DNA from: Streptomyces sp. PCS3-D2
Lineage (GTDB): Bacteria; Actinomycetota; Actinomycetes; Streptomycetales; Streptomycetaceae
Length of the DNA stretch: 64,000 nucleotides
Reading direction: 5' to 3'
Assembly: GCF_000612545.2 (NCBI RefSeq)
Contig: NZ_CP097800.1
Coordinates: 6,044,501-6,108,500 of the forward strand
In this document: positions 14,481 through 22,858 of the stretch, one piece after another
Numbering within the stretch: the first letter of the stretch is position 1
Layout of the letters: each line of letters starts with the position of its first letter
Notes under the pieces: model-generated
Database searches by the model: none
What the model saw: the letters and a program-made list of their open reading frames with translations, nothing else
Told to the model about the DNA's origin: nothing
Translations under genes and position numbers: made by a program

Positions 14481-15584
14481 TTACAGGTACAGCCCCGCCT
14501 CCGAATGGGGCTGCGGGGGCAGCACCGCGGCCGGGCCCGCGCCACGGCGCAGGGCGAACAGTTCGGCCAGGGTGGCGCCCTCGCGGGAGACCCCCTCGTC
14601 GGTGCCCAGCCAGTCCACCGCCTCACGGTGGGTCAGCCGCCCGACCTCGATGCGGGCCAGGCAGCGCCCGGGGCGGACCACCGCCGGGTGGAGACGTTCC
14701 AGGTCCTCGTTGGTCGTCACGCCGACGAGGACGTTGCGGCCCTGCCCGAGCAGTCCGTCCGTCAGGTTCAGCAGCCGCGACAGGGCCTGGCCCGCCGTGT
14801 GCCGGGCCTCGCCGCGGATCAGTTCGTCGCAGTCCTCCAGCAGCAGGAGCCGCCAGCGGCCCTTCGCGGTGCCCTCGTCCTCGCCGATCGCGATGTCCAT
14901 CAGGTAGCCGACGTCGTTGAACAGCCGCTCCGGGTCCAGGACGCAGTCCACCTGGCACCAGTCCCGCCACGACCGGGCCAGCGTGCGCAGGGCCGAGGTC
15001 TTGCCCGTGCCCGGCGGCCCGTGCAGCAGGAGCAGCCGCCCGGCGATGTCGTCCGGGGTCACCTTCATCAGCCGGTCCATGGCTCCGGCGACCGGCGCGG
15101 TGTAGTTGGGCCGTACCTCCGCCCAGGTCCCTGCGGCGATCTGGCGGGTCGTCCGGTACGGGCCGCGGCGCGGCGAGACGTACCAGAAGCCCATCGTGAC
15201 GTTCTCCGGCTGGGGTTCCGGCTCGTCCTGTACGTTCTCGGTGGCCTCGCCGAGCACGCTGGAGGCGAGTTCGTCGCTGACCGCCGTCACGGTCACGTCC
15301 GCGCCCCGGCTCCACCGGGAGACGAGCATGGTCCAGCCCTTGCCCTCGGCGAGGGTGGCGCTGCGGTCGCTGTCGCGCGCCGAGCGCAGCACGGTGGCCT
15401 CCGGCGGCAGGAGGGTCGCCTCCGCCTTGACCCGTTCGATCGACACGCTGTGCGAGTAGGGCTGCTCGCCCGAGGCGAACCGGCCGAGGAACAGCGCGTC
15501 GACGACGTCCGACGGTGAATCGCTGTCGTCGACGTTGAGCCGGATCGGCAGCGCGTCATGCGGGTTGGCTGGCATGGCGCCCAT
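14481..15584 (-). CDS. AAA-family ATPase with DUF5925-like N-terminal region
   Basis: A protein of about 367 residues. The N-terminal half (about 1-170) is the DUF5925-like region found in actinobacterial AAA proteins (NVDDSDSPSDVVDALFLGRF, ESV-type strand repeats, GFWYVSPRRGPYR). The ATPase core shows Walker A GPPGTGKT near 195, Walker B LLLLEDCDE near 245, a sensor region VGVTTNEDLE, and HPAVVRPGRC with the likely arginine finger. Its partner and substrate are unknown. The start is placed at ATG 15584 (MGAMPANP); 15575 is equally possible and neither has a clear ribosome site. It is divergent from the SGNH lipase. Confidence 0.8.
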   Translation of the reverse strand: MGAMPANPHDALPIRLNVDDSDSPSDVVDALFLGRFASGEQPYSHSVSIERVKAEATLLPPEATVLRSARDSDRSATLAEGKGWTMLVSRWSRGADVTVTAVSDELASSVLGEATENVQDEPEPQPENVTMGFWYVSPRRGPYRTTRQIAAGTWAEVRPNYTAPVAGAMDRLMKVTPDDIAGRLLLLHGPPGTGKTSALRTLARSWRDWCQVDCVLDPERLFNDVGYLMDIAIGEDEGTAKGRWRLLLLEDCDELIRGEARHTAGQALSRLLNLTDGLLGQGRNVLVGVTTNEDLERLHPAVVRPGRCLARIEVGRLTHREAVDWLGTDEGVSREGATLAELFALRRGAGPAAVLPPQPHSEAGLYL

Positions 15585-15774
15585 GATCCGGCACGAGGTG
15601 CCCGCGTGCACGCGTGTTTCGCCGGATCGGGTGCCAAGTTCCCTCTTCAAACGCGGGACGGGTGAAGATTCCGGCCGCAACTCCACTCCGAACATTCTTG
15701 GCATGGACACTTCCGGCGACTCCCGGCTGCTTGTACCAACGACTCAGGAGCAACCCCCACAAGGAGCCGCACAC

Positions 15775-16584
15775 ATGAGCATGAGAATGTCGCGCTTCGC
15801 TGCCCTGACCTCCTCCCTCTTACTCGCCGCGGGCGCCGTGCTGTTCGGCGCCGGCCAGGCGGCCGCCGCCCAGGCCGACTTCGGCTACGTCGCCCTCGGC
15901 GACTCGTACTCCTCCGGACTCGGTGCCGGCAACTACGACGGTGCGAGCGGCAACTGCAAGCGCACCAACCGCGCCTACCCCGCCCTCTGGGCCGCGGCCC
16001 ACTCCCCGCAGACCTTCGCCTTCACCGCCTGCTCGGGCGCCCGTACCGGTGATGTGCTCTCGGGTCAGCTCGGCCCGCTGAACTCCGGGACCGACCTGGT
16101 CAGCATCACCATCGGCGGCAACGACGCCGGATTCTCCGACGTCATGACGACCTGTGTGCTCCAGTCCGAATCCACGTGCGTCAACCGGGTGAACCAGGCC
16201 AAGGCCTACGTGGACTCCACCCTTCCCGGACTGCTCGACCGCGTCTACGACGCCATCGACAGCCGGGCTCCCTCCGCCCGCGTCGTCGTCCTCGGCTATC
16301 CCCGCTTCTACAAGCTGAACGGCACCTGCATCGCCGGTCTGACCGAGGGCGAGCGCACCGCCATCAACGGCGCGGCCGACCACCTCAACGCCGCCATCGC
16401 CAAGCGCGCCGCGAGCCACGGCTTCACCTTCGCCTCGGTCGTCGGCTCCTTCACGGGCCACGAGATCTGCTCCGGCAGCCCGTGGCTGCACAGCGTCAAC
16501 TGGCTGAACATCCCCGAGTCCTACCACCCGACCGCCGCCGGACAGTCCGGCGGCTACCTGCCCGTCCTCACCAACGCCGCCTGA
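15775..16584 (+). CDS. Secreted SGNH-family lipase/esterase with a TTA codon
   Basis: A 269-residue exported GDSL/SGNH hydrolase similar to the characterised S. coelicolor SCO1725 lipase (from memory). After the signal peptide (cleavage near AAA-QAD, about residue 33), block I is GDSYSSG, block III is IGGNDAGF, and block V is ESYHPTAAGQ with the catalytic histidine. Six cysteines should form three disulfides. AAGGAG stands about 8 nt before ATG. Codon 16, within the signal peptide, is TTA (15820-15822), so translation should depend on the bldA leucine tRNA and be favoured in development. Its last 31 bp overlap the convergent kinase gene. Confidence 0.93.
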   Translation: MSMRMSRFAALTSSLLLAAGAVLFGAGQAAAAQADFGYVALGDSYSSGLGAGNYDGASGNCKRTNRAYPALWAAAHSPQTFAFTACSGARTGDVLSGQLGPLNSGTDLVSITIGGNDAGFSDVMTTCVLQSESTCVNRVNQAKAYVDSTLPGLLDRVYDAIDSRAPSARVVVLGYPRFYKLNGTCIAGLTEGERTAINGAADHLNAAIAKRAASHGFTFASVVGSFTGHEICSGSPWLHSVNWLNIPESYHPTAAGQSGGYLPVLTNAA

Positions 16585-18263
16585 TCCGGCAGACCGGCCT
16601 CCGGTGTCGCCGCGGCGCTCGGCGTCGGCGACACCGGAGACGGGCTCGCGCCGGGCGAGGAGGCCCCGCCCGACGGCGTCGCCTTCTCGCACGTCACGGA
16701 GGTCGCCACCCAGGAGGTGGCGACCTCCGCCGGGCCCCGCACCTCCAGCCGCACCGCGTCCTCGAAGACCCCGTCGGGCAGGTGGGTGAACTCGGTGTGC
16801 TCCAGCCGCCGGCTCTTCGGCCCGGCGGCCTCGTACGTGACGGACTGCCAGCCGGGCCCGGAGCTCCGCCCGCTCCGCGTGGCCCAGCGGTACTCCAGCA
16901 CCACCGGGACCCGCTCCACCTCGACGGTCGCGCTGAAGGCGGGCGCCTGCCCCGGGGGCGGCGGGCAGTTCCCGGTGTACGCGGTGCGCACCGCGTCGAC
17001 GTACACCGACACGTGCCCGTCCGCGCTCGGCGAAGCCGGAGCCGGGGACGATGCGGGCGCGGAGGCCGGCGCCGTCCCCGTGGAAGCCGTGGCGGGAGCC
17101 CCGGCGGTGGTGGCCGGGCCCGTCGGGGCACCCCCGTTCCCACCGCCGCCGCCCGTGTCCCCGAGGTCCTTCAGCAGGACCCAGCCCAGCGCGGCCAGGG
17201 CGAGCAGCAGCAGGGCGATCCCGGCGACGAGCACCGGTCCGGCCGCGCCCCCGCCTCCGCCCGCACCCCCGGCCGCGTCCCCGCCCGCACCCCCGGCCGC
17301 CGGAGTCCGGCCGGGTGCGGGGGGCGGTGCGGGCCGGGGCCCGTACGGCCCGCCGCCCTGTGGTTCGTGCCCGAGGCGGGCCGTCGGCATCGCCGGGGTG
17401 GGCCCCGACACCGGTCCGCCGGAGGCCCGTACGGTTCCGCCCGCGCCCACCACCCGCAGCATCCGGGCCGCCTCCGCCGCGTCCAGTCGCTGCGCCGGAT
17501 CCTTGCGCAGCAGCCCCGCCAGTACGGGCTCCAGCGGACCGGCCCGGCGTGCCGGGGGCGGATCCCCGTCCACCACGGCCCGCAGCGTGTCCAGTGCGGT
17601 TGCCTGTCGGAACGGCGAGACCCCCTCGACGCAGGTGTAGAGCATGACGCCGAGCGACCACAGGTCCGACCCCGGACCGGGTTCGCGGCCCAACGCCCTT
17701 TCCGGGGCGAGGAACTCGGGGGAGCCGACCACCTCGCCCGTCATGGTGATGGCGGAGGAGCCCTCCAGGCTCGCGATCCCGAAGTCGCCGAGCACCACCC
17801 GGCCGTCGTTGGCGACCAGTACGTTGGCCGGCTTCACGTCCCGGTGCAGCACCCCCGCGTCGTGCGCCGACCGCAGGGCGGCGAGGACCTGCTCGCCGAT
17901 GTGGGCGGCGCGCTGCGGGGTCATCGGCCCCTCCGCCTCCAATACGTCGGCCAGCGAGAGCCCGCGCACCAGCTCCATCACGATCCAGGGGCGGCCGTCC
18001 TCGGAGGCGACGTCGTAGACCGTGACCACTCCGCGGTGCGAGACCCTGGCGGCGGCCCAGGCCTCCCGCTCCAGGCGCCGGTACATACGGGCGAGTTCGG
18101 CGGGGTCCAGCCCGGCCGGTGCGCGGACCTCCTTGACGGCCACGTCTCGGGCGAGCACCTCGTCCCGGGCCCGCCACACCACGCCCATGCCGCCGTGGCC
18201 GATCTGCTCCAGCAGTCGGTAGCGGCCCGCGACGACATGATCGGAGTTGGATTCCTCACTCAC
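16554..18263 (-). CDS. Membrane Ser/Thr protein kinase (PknB-like, Hanks type)
   Basis: A 569-residue receptor-like kinase. The cytoplasmic kinase domain (about 14-275) has the glycine loop GHGGMGVVW, K44 in VAVKEV, the catalytic loop HRDVKPAN, the DFGIA magnesium motif and SPEFLAPE. A Gly/Pro/Ala-rich juxtamembrane region leads to one transmembrane helix (about 345-367). The extracellular part of about 200 residues starts with an Ala/Ser/Pro linker and then a sensor-like domain rich in beta strands with two cysteines (NCPPP, TSVTCEK); no PASTA repeats are present. Start is GTG at 18263 behind a G-rich ribosome site. The gene ends within the lipase tail on the other strand. Confidence 0.93.
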   Translation of the reverse strand: MSEESNSDHVVAGRYRLLEQIGHGGMGVVWRARDEVLARDVAVKEVRAPAGLDPAELARMYRRLEREAWAAARVSHRGVVTVYDVASEDGRPWIVMELVRGLSLADVLEAEGPMTPQRAAHIGEQVLAALRSAHDAGVLHRDVKPANVLVANDGRVVLGDFGIASLEGSSAITMTGEVVGSPEFLAPERALGREPGPGSDLWSLGVMLYTCVEGVSPFRQATALDTLRAVVDGDPPPARRAGPLEPVLAGLLRKDPAQRLDAAEAARMLRVVGAGGTVRASGGPVSGPTPAMPTARLGHEPQGGGPYGPRPAPPPAPGRTPAAGGAGGDAAGGAGGGGGAAGPVLVAGIALLLLALAALGWVLLKDLGDTGGGGGNGGAPTGPATTAGAPATASTGTAPASAPASSPAPASPSADGHVSVYVDAVRTAYTGNCPPPPGQAPAFSATVEVERVPVVLEYRWATRSGRSSGPGWQSVTYEAAGPKSRRLEHTEFTHLPDGVFEDAVRLEVRGPAEVATSWVATSVTCEKATPSGGASSPGASPSPVSPTPSAAATPEAGLPDQAALVRTGR

Positions 18264-18409
18264 GCGAGCCCCCCGAATGCTTCCGTGCGCCCATGCGTCA
18301 TCGTCCGGTCACTCCAAGTTAGCGCAGTGTGCGTGAAGTGGCCCCTGTCGTGACGAGACTCGTGCCGGGCTCTTCCGGAGCGTGATGTCCGTACCGGATC
18401 ATGCGCGGA

Positions 18410-18446
18410 GAGTAACGGGCAACTCCGCTGAGTAATCGTCAACTCC
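18410..18446. promoter_or_regulatory. Two 17-bp direct repeats with 20-bp period
   Basis: GAGTAACGGGCAACTCC (18410-18426) and GAGTAATCGTCAACTCC (18430-18446) differ at three positions. They start exactly 20 bp apart, so they sit on nearly the same face of the helix. They lie between the divergent kinase (start 18263) and the small gene at 18554, and look like tandem sites for an unknown regulator. Confidence 0.5.
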
Positions 18447-18553
18447 CCCTCGTGGCAGGGGTAATTCACACCACCGGGATACCCGGGGGCAATGCGGGGA
18501 CGATAGGGTTAACCTGCCCGGGCCGGGTGCCCTCGTACGGGTGGGGAGAGATC

Positions 18554-18823
18554 ATGGAACAGATAGCAATGCGCAGCAGGCCGCCACGCGTGCCTGCCAT
18601 CACCTGCGGCAGCAGTGCGACCAGCTCGCGCCTCGACCGCCATCTCGCCGTGCTGGGCGGACCCGCCGTCCCGCACCGGGAGGCCGCGGAGGCGACCCTG
18701 CTGATGCGCGAACTCACCTCCCGCGACCATACGCACCGTCTGCGGAGCCGGAGCGCGCGCGTCTCGCTCTTCGCGCCGCTGCGCCGCCTGCGTCGCACGC
18801 TCTTCGGCAGCCGCCGCTCGTAA
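18554..18823 (+). CDS. Small basic hypothetical protein
   Basis: I do not recognise this 89-residue protein. It is arginine-rich, with no signal peptide and no membrane segment; the middle (LDRHLAVLGGPAVPHREAAEATLLMRELTSRDH) could form helices, split here only by description, and the tail ends RRTLFGSRRS. A GGGGAGAG ribosome site stands close before ATG, and a TAGGGT -10-like hexamer lies at 18504-18509. Codon positions look normal for a high-GC gene. It could be a small regulator or a conserved actinobacterial orphan. Confidence 0.5.
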   Translation: MEQIAMRSRPPRVPAITCGSSATSSRLDRHLAVLGGPAVPHREAAEATLLMRELTSRDHTHRLRSRSARVSLFAPLRRLRRTLFGSRRS

Positions 18824-18875
18824 CAGCCCTCGCACCCGCGGTCGTTCGCCCTTCCGGGCTCCGGCCGCCCCGGCC

Positions 18876-20072
18876 CTAAGCGATCACACCGTCCCGGCGC
18901 AGTTCCGAGATCCGTGCGCCCGCCATCCCCAGGGCGCGCAACAGGTCGTCGGTGTGCTCACCCAGCGCGGGCACCGCACCCATGTGCGGTGCCGCGCCGC
19001 CCGGCAGCCCGATCGGCGGCAGTAGCGCACGCAGCGGACCGACCGGCGATCCCACCTCCCGCCACCGGCCCCGGGCCGCGAGCTGCGGATGCCCGGCCAG
19101 CTGTGCCACCGAGTTCAGCCGCGCACAGGCGATTCCCGCCGCCTCCAGCCGGTCGATCGCCTCGTCCGCGCCCAGTCGGCCCAGTGCCTGCGCCACCACC
19201 GCGTCGGTCCTCTCCCGGTTCGCGGTGCGCGCCGTATTCGTCGCGTACGCCGGATCCTCGGCCAACTCGGCCCGGTCCAGCACCTGCCGCGCCAGACGCC
19301 GCCACTCGCGGTCGTTCTGCACGGACAGCAGCACCCGGTCCCCGTCCGCCGTCGGGTAGGCGTCGTACGGGGCGATCACCGCGTGTGCGAGCCCCGTGCG
19401 CACGGGCTGCTCCCCGCCGTGCATCGTGTGGTGCAGCGGGTGCCCCATCCATTCGGCGAGCGCGTCCAGCATCGACACCTCCACCCGGCCGCCGCGCCCG
19501 GTGGCGCCGCGGCGCAGCAGCGCGGCCAGCACCCCCGAGAAGGCGTACATGGCGGCCGCGATGTCGGCCGCCGGGATGCCCGCCTTGACCGGCTGCTCCG
19601 GAGTGCCGGTCACCGACACCAGCCCCGCCTCGCACTGCACGAGCATGTCGTAGGCGCGCTTGTGGGCGTAAGGGCCTTCTGCGCCGTAGCCGGACACGTC
19701 CACGGCGACCAGCCGCGGATAGCGGTCGCACAGCGCGGCCGAGTCGAGCCCGAGGCGGGCGGCGGCCCCCTGGGCGAGGTTCTGCACGAAGACGTCCGCG
19801 TCGGCCAGCAGCCCGTGCAGCACCTCGCGGCCACGCGGGTCCTTCAGGTCGAGCGCGATCGACTCCTTGCCGCGGTTCGCCCACACGAAGTGCGAGGCGA
19901 GGCCGTGTGCGGTGGTGTCGTAGCCGCGGGCGAAGTCGCCGCCGTCGGGACGCTCGACCTTGATCACCCTGGCGCCGAGGTCGGCGAGCTGGCGGGTGGC
20001 GAAGGGGGCCGAGACGGCCTGCTCGACGGCGACGACGGTGATGCCGTCCAGGGGCAGCGGTTCGGTGCTCAT
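18876..20072 (-). CDS. Class III (CaiB/BaiF family) CoA-transferase
   Basis: A 398-residue cytosolic enzyme that moves CoA between carboxylic acids through a covalent aspartyl intermediate. Family marks are PLDGITVVAVEQAVSAP at the N-terminus, LGARVIKVERPDGGD, WANRGKESIALDLKDP, the likely catalytic Asp142 in AYDMLVQCEAGL, and the late GEHTDDLLRALG. The length is normal. It is probably monocistronic: the next gene upstream on this strand is the ABC permease, whose stop lies 97 nt before this gene's start codon region with no coupling. Donor and acceptor acids cannot be deduced, though the window is rich in acyl-CoA enzymes. Confidence 0.92.
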   Translation of the reverse strand: MSTEPLPLDGITVVAVEQAVSAPFATRQLADLGARVIKVERPDGGDFARGYDTTAHGLASHFVWANRGKESIALDLKDPRGREVLHGLLADADVFVQNLAQGAAARLGLDSAALCDRYPRLVAVDVSGYGAEGPYAHKRAYDMLVQCEAGLVSVTGTPEQPVKAGIPAADIAAAMYAFSGVLAALLRRGATGRGGRVEVSMLDALAEWMGHPLHHTMHGGEQPVRTGLAHAVIAPYDAYPTADGDRVLLSVQNDREWRRLARQVLDRAELAEDPAYATNTARTANRERTDAVVAQALGRLGADEAIDRLEAAGIACARLNSVAQLAGHPQLAARGRWREVGSPVGPLRALLPPIGLPGGAAPHMGAVPALGEHTDDLLRALGMAGARISELRRDGVIA

Positions 20073-20168
20073 GAAGCCCTGCCTACCTGGTCGGACGGGG
20101 GTCTGTCACCACCCGGCGGGCGATGTGTGCCGCTGAACGTCCGGGGCGGTCCTTCGTGAGGGCCCGTG

Positions 20169-20957
20169 TCAGGCTCCGCCGCGGGCGAACCGGCGGGTGG
20201 CCGCGGGTACGGACACGGCGAGGAGCAGCGCCGACCACAGCAGTGCCGCGGCCACCGGATGCGCGGCCGGCCAGGCGGCGTCCGCCCCGGCCCGCCCCCC
20301 GGTGTTCCCGCACAGCTCGCGCACGGCGGTGGCGACGGCGCTGATGGGGTTCCATTCGGCGACCGTGCGCAGCCATCCGGGCAGGCCGGCGGTCGGCAGG
20401 TAGGCGCTGGAGAGCATCGGCAGGACGAAGGTGGCGCTGCCCAGCTGGCCCGCCGCCTCCTCGCTGCGGCTCAGCAAGCCCAGGTACGTGCCCGTCCAGG
20501 CGGCGGCGAAGCGGAACAGCAGGAGCACGCCCAGGGCCCCCAGTGCGCCGGGCAGGCCGTTCTCGGTTCGCCAGCCCATCGCCAGCCCCACCAGCATCAG
20601 CGGCACCATCGACCCGGCCGTGGTGAGCAGGTCGGCCGCGGTCTGCCCGAGCGGCACGGCGCAGCGGCTCATCGGCAGGGTCCGAAAGCGGTCCGTCACC
20701 CCGCGGTGGGCGTCCTGGGCGGCCGTGAACATGCCGGTCATCAGGCCGTTCGCGGCTGTGGCGGCGAGCAGCCCCGGCACCAGGAACTCCCGGTACTCGG
20801 AGCCCGGCATGGCGAGCGCGCTGCCGAAGACGTAGCCGAAGAAGAGCAGCATCGTGAGCGGCATGGTCTGGGTGAGGACCAGGAGCGCCGGTGCGTGCCG
20901 GGCCTTCTGCAACTGGCGGACGAGGACGGCCCCGCCGTCGGACAGCAGCGTGCTCAT
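20169..20957 (-). CDS. ABC-2-type exporter permease (DrrB-like)
   Basis: A 262-residue membrane subunit with about six transmembrane helices and the ABC-2 signatures FRTLPMSRCAVPLG and SSAYLPTAGLPGWLRTVAEWNPI. It follows the ATPase gene with an ATGA overlap (20954-20957), forming a two-gene drug-type exporter of the DrrAB class. The substrate is unknown; such pairs commonly export antibiotics or lipids and are often under the control of an adjacent TetR regulator, as here. Confidence 0.92.
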   Translation of the reverse strand: MSTLLSDGGAVLVRQLQKARHAPALLVLTQTMPLTMLLFFGYVFGSALAMPGSEYREFLVPGLLAATAANGLMTGMFTAAQDAHRGVTDRFRTLPMSRCAVPLGQTAADLLTTAGSMVPLMLVGLAMGWRTENGLPGALGALGVLLLFRFAAAWTGTYLGLLSRSEEAAGQLGSATFVLPMLSSAYLPTAGLPGWLRTVAEWNPISAVATAVRELCGNTGGRAGADAAWPAAHPVAAALLWSALLLAVSVPAATRRFARGGA

Positions 20958-21943
20958 GCGGCGGCCTCCTGCTCCCGGCGGGCGGTGCCGGTCACGGCGG
21001 GGGATCGGGTGAGGCGCAGGAACACCTCATCGAGGGTGGGCGGGCGCAGGCGCGCGTCGGTGACCGGGACGCCGGCGTCGTCGAGCGCGCGGATGATCCG
21101 CGGCAGGGTGATGCCGGCGTCGAGGACGGTCACGGCCACGGTCAGCCGTTCCTCGTCCAGCGCGGGCCGGCCGCCGGTGAGCCGGTCGAGTACCCCGGCT
21201 GCGCCGGCGAGTTCCTCCCGCGCGGTGACGGCGACCTCGGCGCGGGAGCCGATCCGCGCCTTGAGTCGGGCGGGAGTGCCGCCCGCGAGGGCCCGGCCCT
21301 CGGCGACCACCACGACGTCGTCGGCCAGCCGGTCGGCCTCCTCCAGGTACTGGGTGGTGAGCAGTACCGTCGTGCCCTCTTCGGTGAGTGCGCGCACCGC
21401 CGCCCAGATGTGCTCGCGGGCCGCCGGGTCCAGGCCGGTGGAGGGCTCGTCGAGGAAGAGCACCCGGGGCCGGGTGACGAGTCCGGCGGCCAGGTCCAGG
21501 CGCCGCCGCATGCCCCCGGACCAGGTGGAGACCACCCGGTCGGCGGCCTCGCCGAGCCCGAAGCGCTCCAGCAGCGCGTCGGCGCGGGAGCGGACCGTGG
21601 AGCCCCGCAGCCCGGCGAGCCGCGCGAACAGCCGGAGGTTCTCCCGGCCCGTCAGGTCCCCGTCCACGGAGGCGTACTGGCCGGTCACGCCGATGGTGCG
21701 GCGGACGGCCGCCGGGTCCCGGGCGACGTCGTGGCCGGCGACGCGGGCGCGGCCGCCGGTGGGTGCGGTGAGGGTGGTGAGGATCCGGACGGCGGTGGTC
21801 TTGCCGGCGCCGTTGGGCCCGAGGAGTCCGCAGACCGAGCCCTCGGGAACGGCGAGGTCGAGGCCGCGCAGGGCGTGGATCCGCCCGTAGCTCTTCTCCA
21901 GACCTTCACTAAGTACAGCGTACGTAGTCGTCATGTGCGTCAC
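20954..21943 (-). CDS. ABC exporter ATP-binding protein (DrrA-like)
   Basis: A protein of 329 residues (326 if the inner ATG at 21934 is used). Walker A is GPNGAGKTT, the signature motif is WSGGMRRRLDLA, Walker B is RVLFLDEP, and the H-loop sits in TTQYLEEADRL. The DrrA-type C-terminal domain (about 225-310) ends in PTLDEVFLRLTR. The start lies inside a cluster of operators: one inverted repeat is 10 nt upstream and a second operator-like copy lies within the first codons, so a bound TetR would block both initiation and early elongation. The gene is divergent from that TetR gene and coupled to the permease. Confidence 0.93.
   Translation of the reverse strand: MTHMTTTYAVLSEGLEKSYGRIHALRGLDLAVPEGSVCGLLGPNGAGKTTAVRILTTLTAPTGGRARVAGHDVARDPAAVRRTIGVTGQYASVDGDLTGRENLRLFARLAGLRGSTVRSRADALLERFGLGEAADRVVSTWSGGMRRRLDLAAGLVTRPRVLFLDEPSTGLDPAAREHIWAAVRALTEEGTTVLLTTQYLEEADRLADDVVVVAEGRALAGGTPARLKARIGSRAEVAVTAREELAGAAGVLDRLTGGRPALDEERLTVAVTVLDAGITLPRIIRALDDAGVPVTDARLRPPTLDEVFLRLTRSPAVTGTARREQEAAA
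21913..21926. promoter_or_regulatory. Second TetR operator-like copy inside the exporter gene start
   Basis: GTACAGCGTACGTA repeats the core GTACGGCGTACGTA of the main operator with one mismatch. The centres are 44 bp apart, about four helical turns, which would let two dimers bind on one face. Confidence 0.55.
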
Positions 21944-21952
21944 CGTACCGCA

Positions 21953-21971
21953 TTACGTACGGCGTACGTAA
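21953..21971. promoter_or_regulatory. TetR operator between exporter and regulator
   Basis: TTACGTAC-GGC-GTACGTAA is a perfect inverted repeat with 8-nt arms. It is centred between the divergent ABC exporter and TetR starts. Confidence 0.78.
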
Positions 21972-22007
21972 CTAAGATGGTGTCGAGACGACGAGGTGAT
22001 CTGAGCG

Positions 22008-22733
22008 ATGACAGCCGGCGGGCGACCCGCTGAACCCGAAGTGATCTGGTCCCGCCCGCAGCGGGCCGGCCGCGGCCCCAGGCCCGCGCACAGCCGCGAG
22101 TCGATCGCGGCCGAAGCCGTGCGGATCGCCGACGCCGAGGGGATCGACGCGGTCTCCATGCGGCGCGTCGCCGCGGGCATCGGCGCGGGGACCATGTCCC
22201 TCTACAACTACGTGCCGCGCAAGGAGGAGCTCTACGAGCTCATGGTCGACGCAGTCAGCGGGGAGTACGCGTTCACCGCGCCGACCGGCGACTGGCGGGC
22301 CGACCTGCTGGCCCTGGCCCGCCAGACGCGGGCGCTGATGCACCGCCATCCGTGGCTGCCGCGCCTGCTGACCCCCCTGTACGGCTTCAGCCCCAACGCC
22401 CTGCGCTACCTGGAGCACAGCCTGGAGTGCCTGGCTCCGCTGGCGGCGCCCGACGGGGAGAAGCTGGAACTCGTCGCCGCCGTCAACGGCAGCGTCGCGA
22501 CCTACGTGGCGGGCGAGCTGGCACTGGCCGAGCGGGCCCGCGCGTTGCCCTGGAGCGAGGCCGAGGAACAGGCCGTACGGACGGCCTGGCTCGGCTCCCG
22601 GCTCGCCACGGGGGAGTATCCGAGGCTGGCGGCGGCCGTCTCGGGCAGCGGTCCGGTCCCGGGAGCGGGCCTGGACATGGACGCGGTCTTCGACCGTTCG
22701 GTGACCCGGCTGCTGGGCGCCTGGGCGGCGTAG
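22008..22733 (+). CDS. TetR-family repressor of the adjacent exporter
   Basis: A 241-residue regulator with an extended N-terminus, a helix-turn-helix (about 28-75: ESIAAEAVRIADAEG, SMRRVAAGIGAGTMSLYNYV) and a TetR C-terminal ligand domain of the TetR_C_1 type. It is divergent from the DrrAB-like exporter, and a perfect inverted repeat lies in the shared promoter, so it very probably represses both the exporter and itself until a ligand binds. The ribosome site is GAGGTGATC before ATG. The ligand is unknown and may be the exported compound. Confidence 0.92.
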   Translation: MTAGGRPAEPEVIWSRPQRAGRGPRPAHSRESIAAEAVRIADAEGIDAVSMRRVAAGIGAGTMSLYNYVPRKEELYELMVDAVSGEYAFTAPTGDWRADLLALARQTRALMHRHPWLPRLLTPLYGFSPNALRYLEHSLECLAPLAAPDGEKLELVAAVNGSVATYVAGELALAERARALPWSEAEEQAVRTAWLGSRLATGEYPRLAAAVSGSGPVPGAGLDMDAVFDRSVTRLLGAWAA

Positions 22734-22858
22734 GCCGCGTCCCGCGGATCAGCGCACCGTCCGCCGTCCGGGCTTCCGGCGGCCCCGCGGTCCGGCGAGC
22801 CCGCGGTCCGGCGGCCCCGCGGTCCGGCGCCGGCCCGCCGTACGCGGCGCCCGGCCGG

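Noticed and set aside
18876-20072. Possible frameshift in the CoA-transferase because long frames exist on both strands
   Set aside because: The 398-residue minus-strand product is complete from N- to C-terminal family motifs; the others are high-GC shadows.
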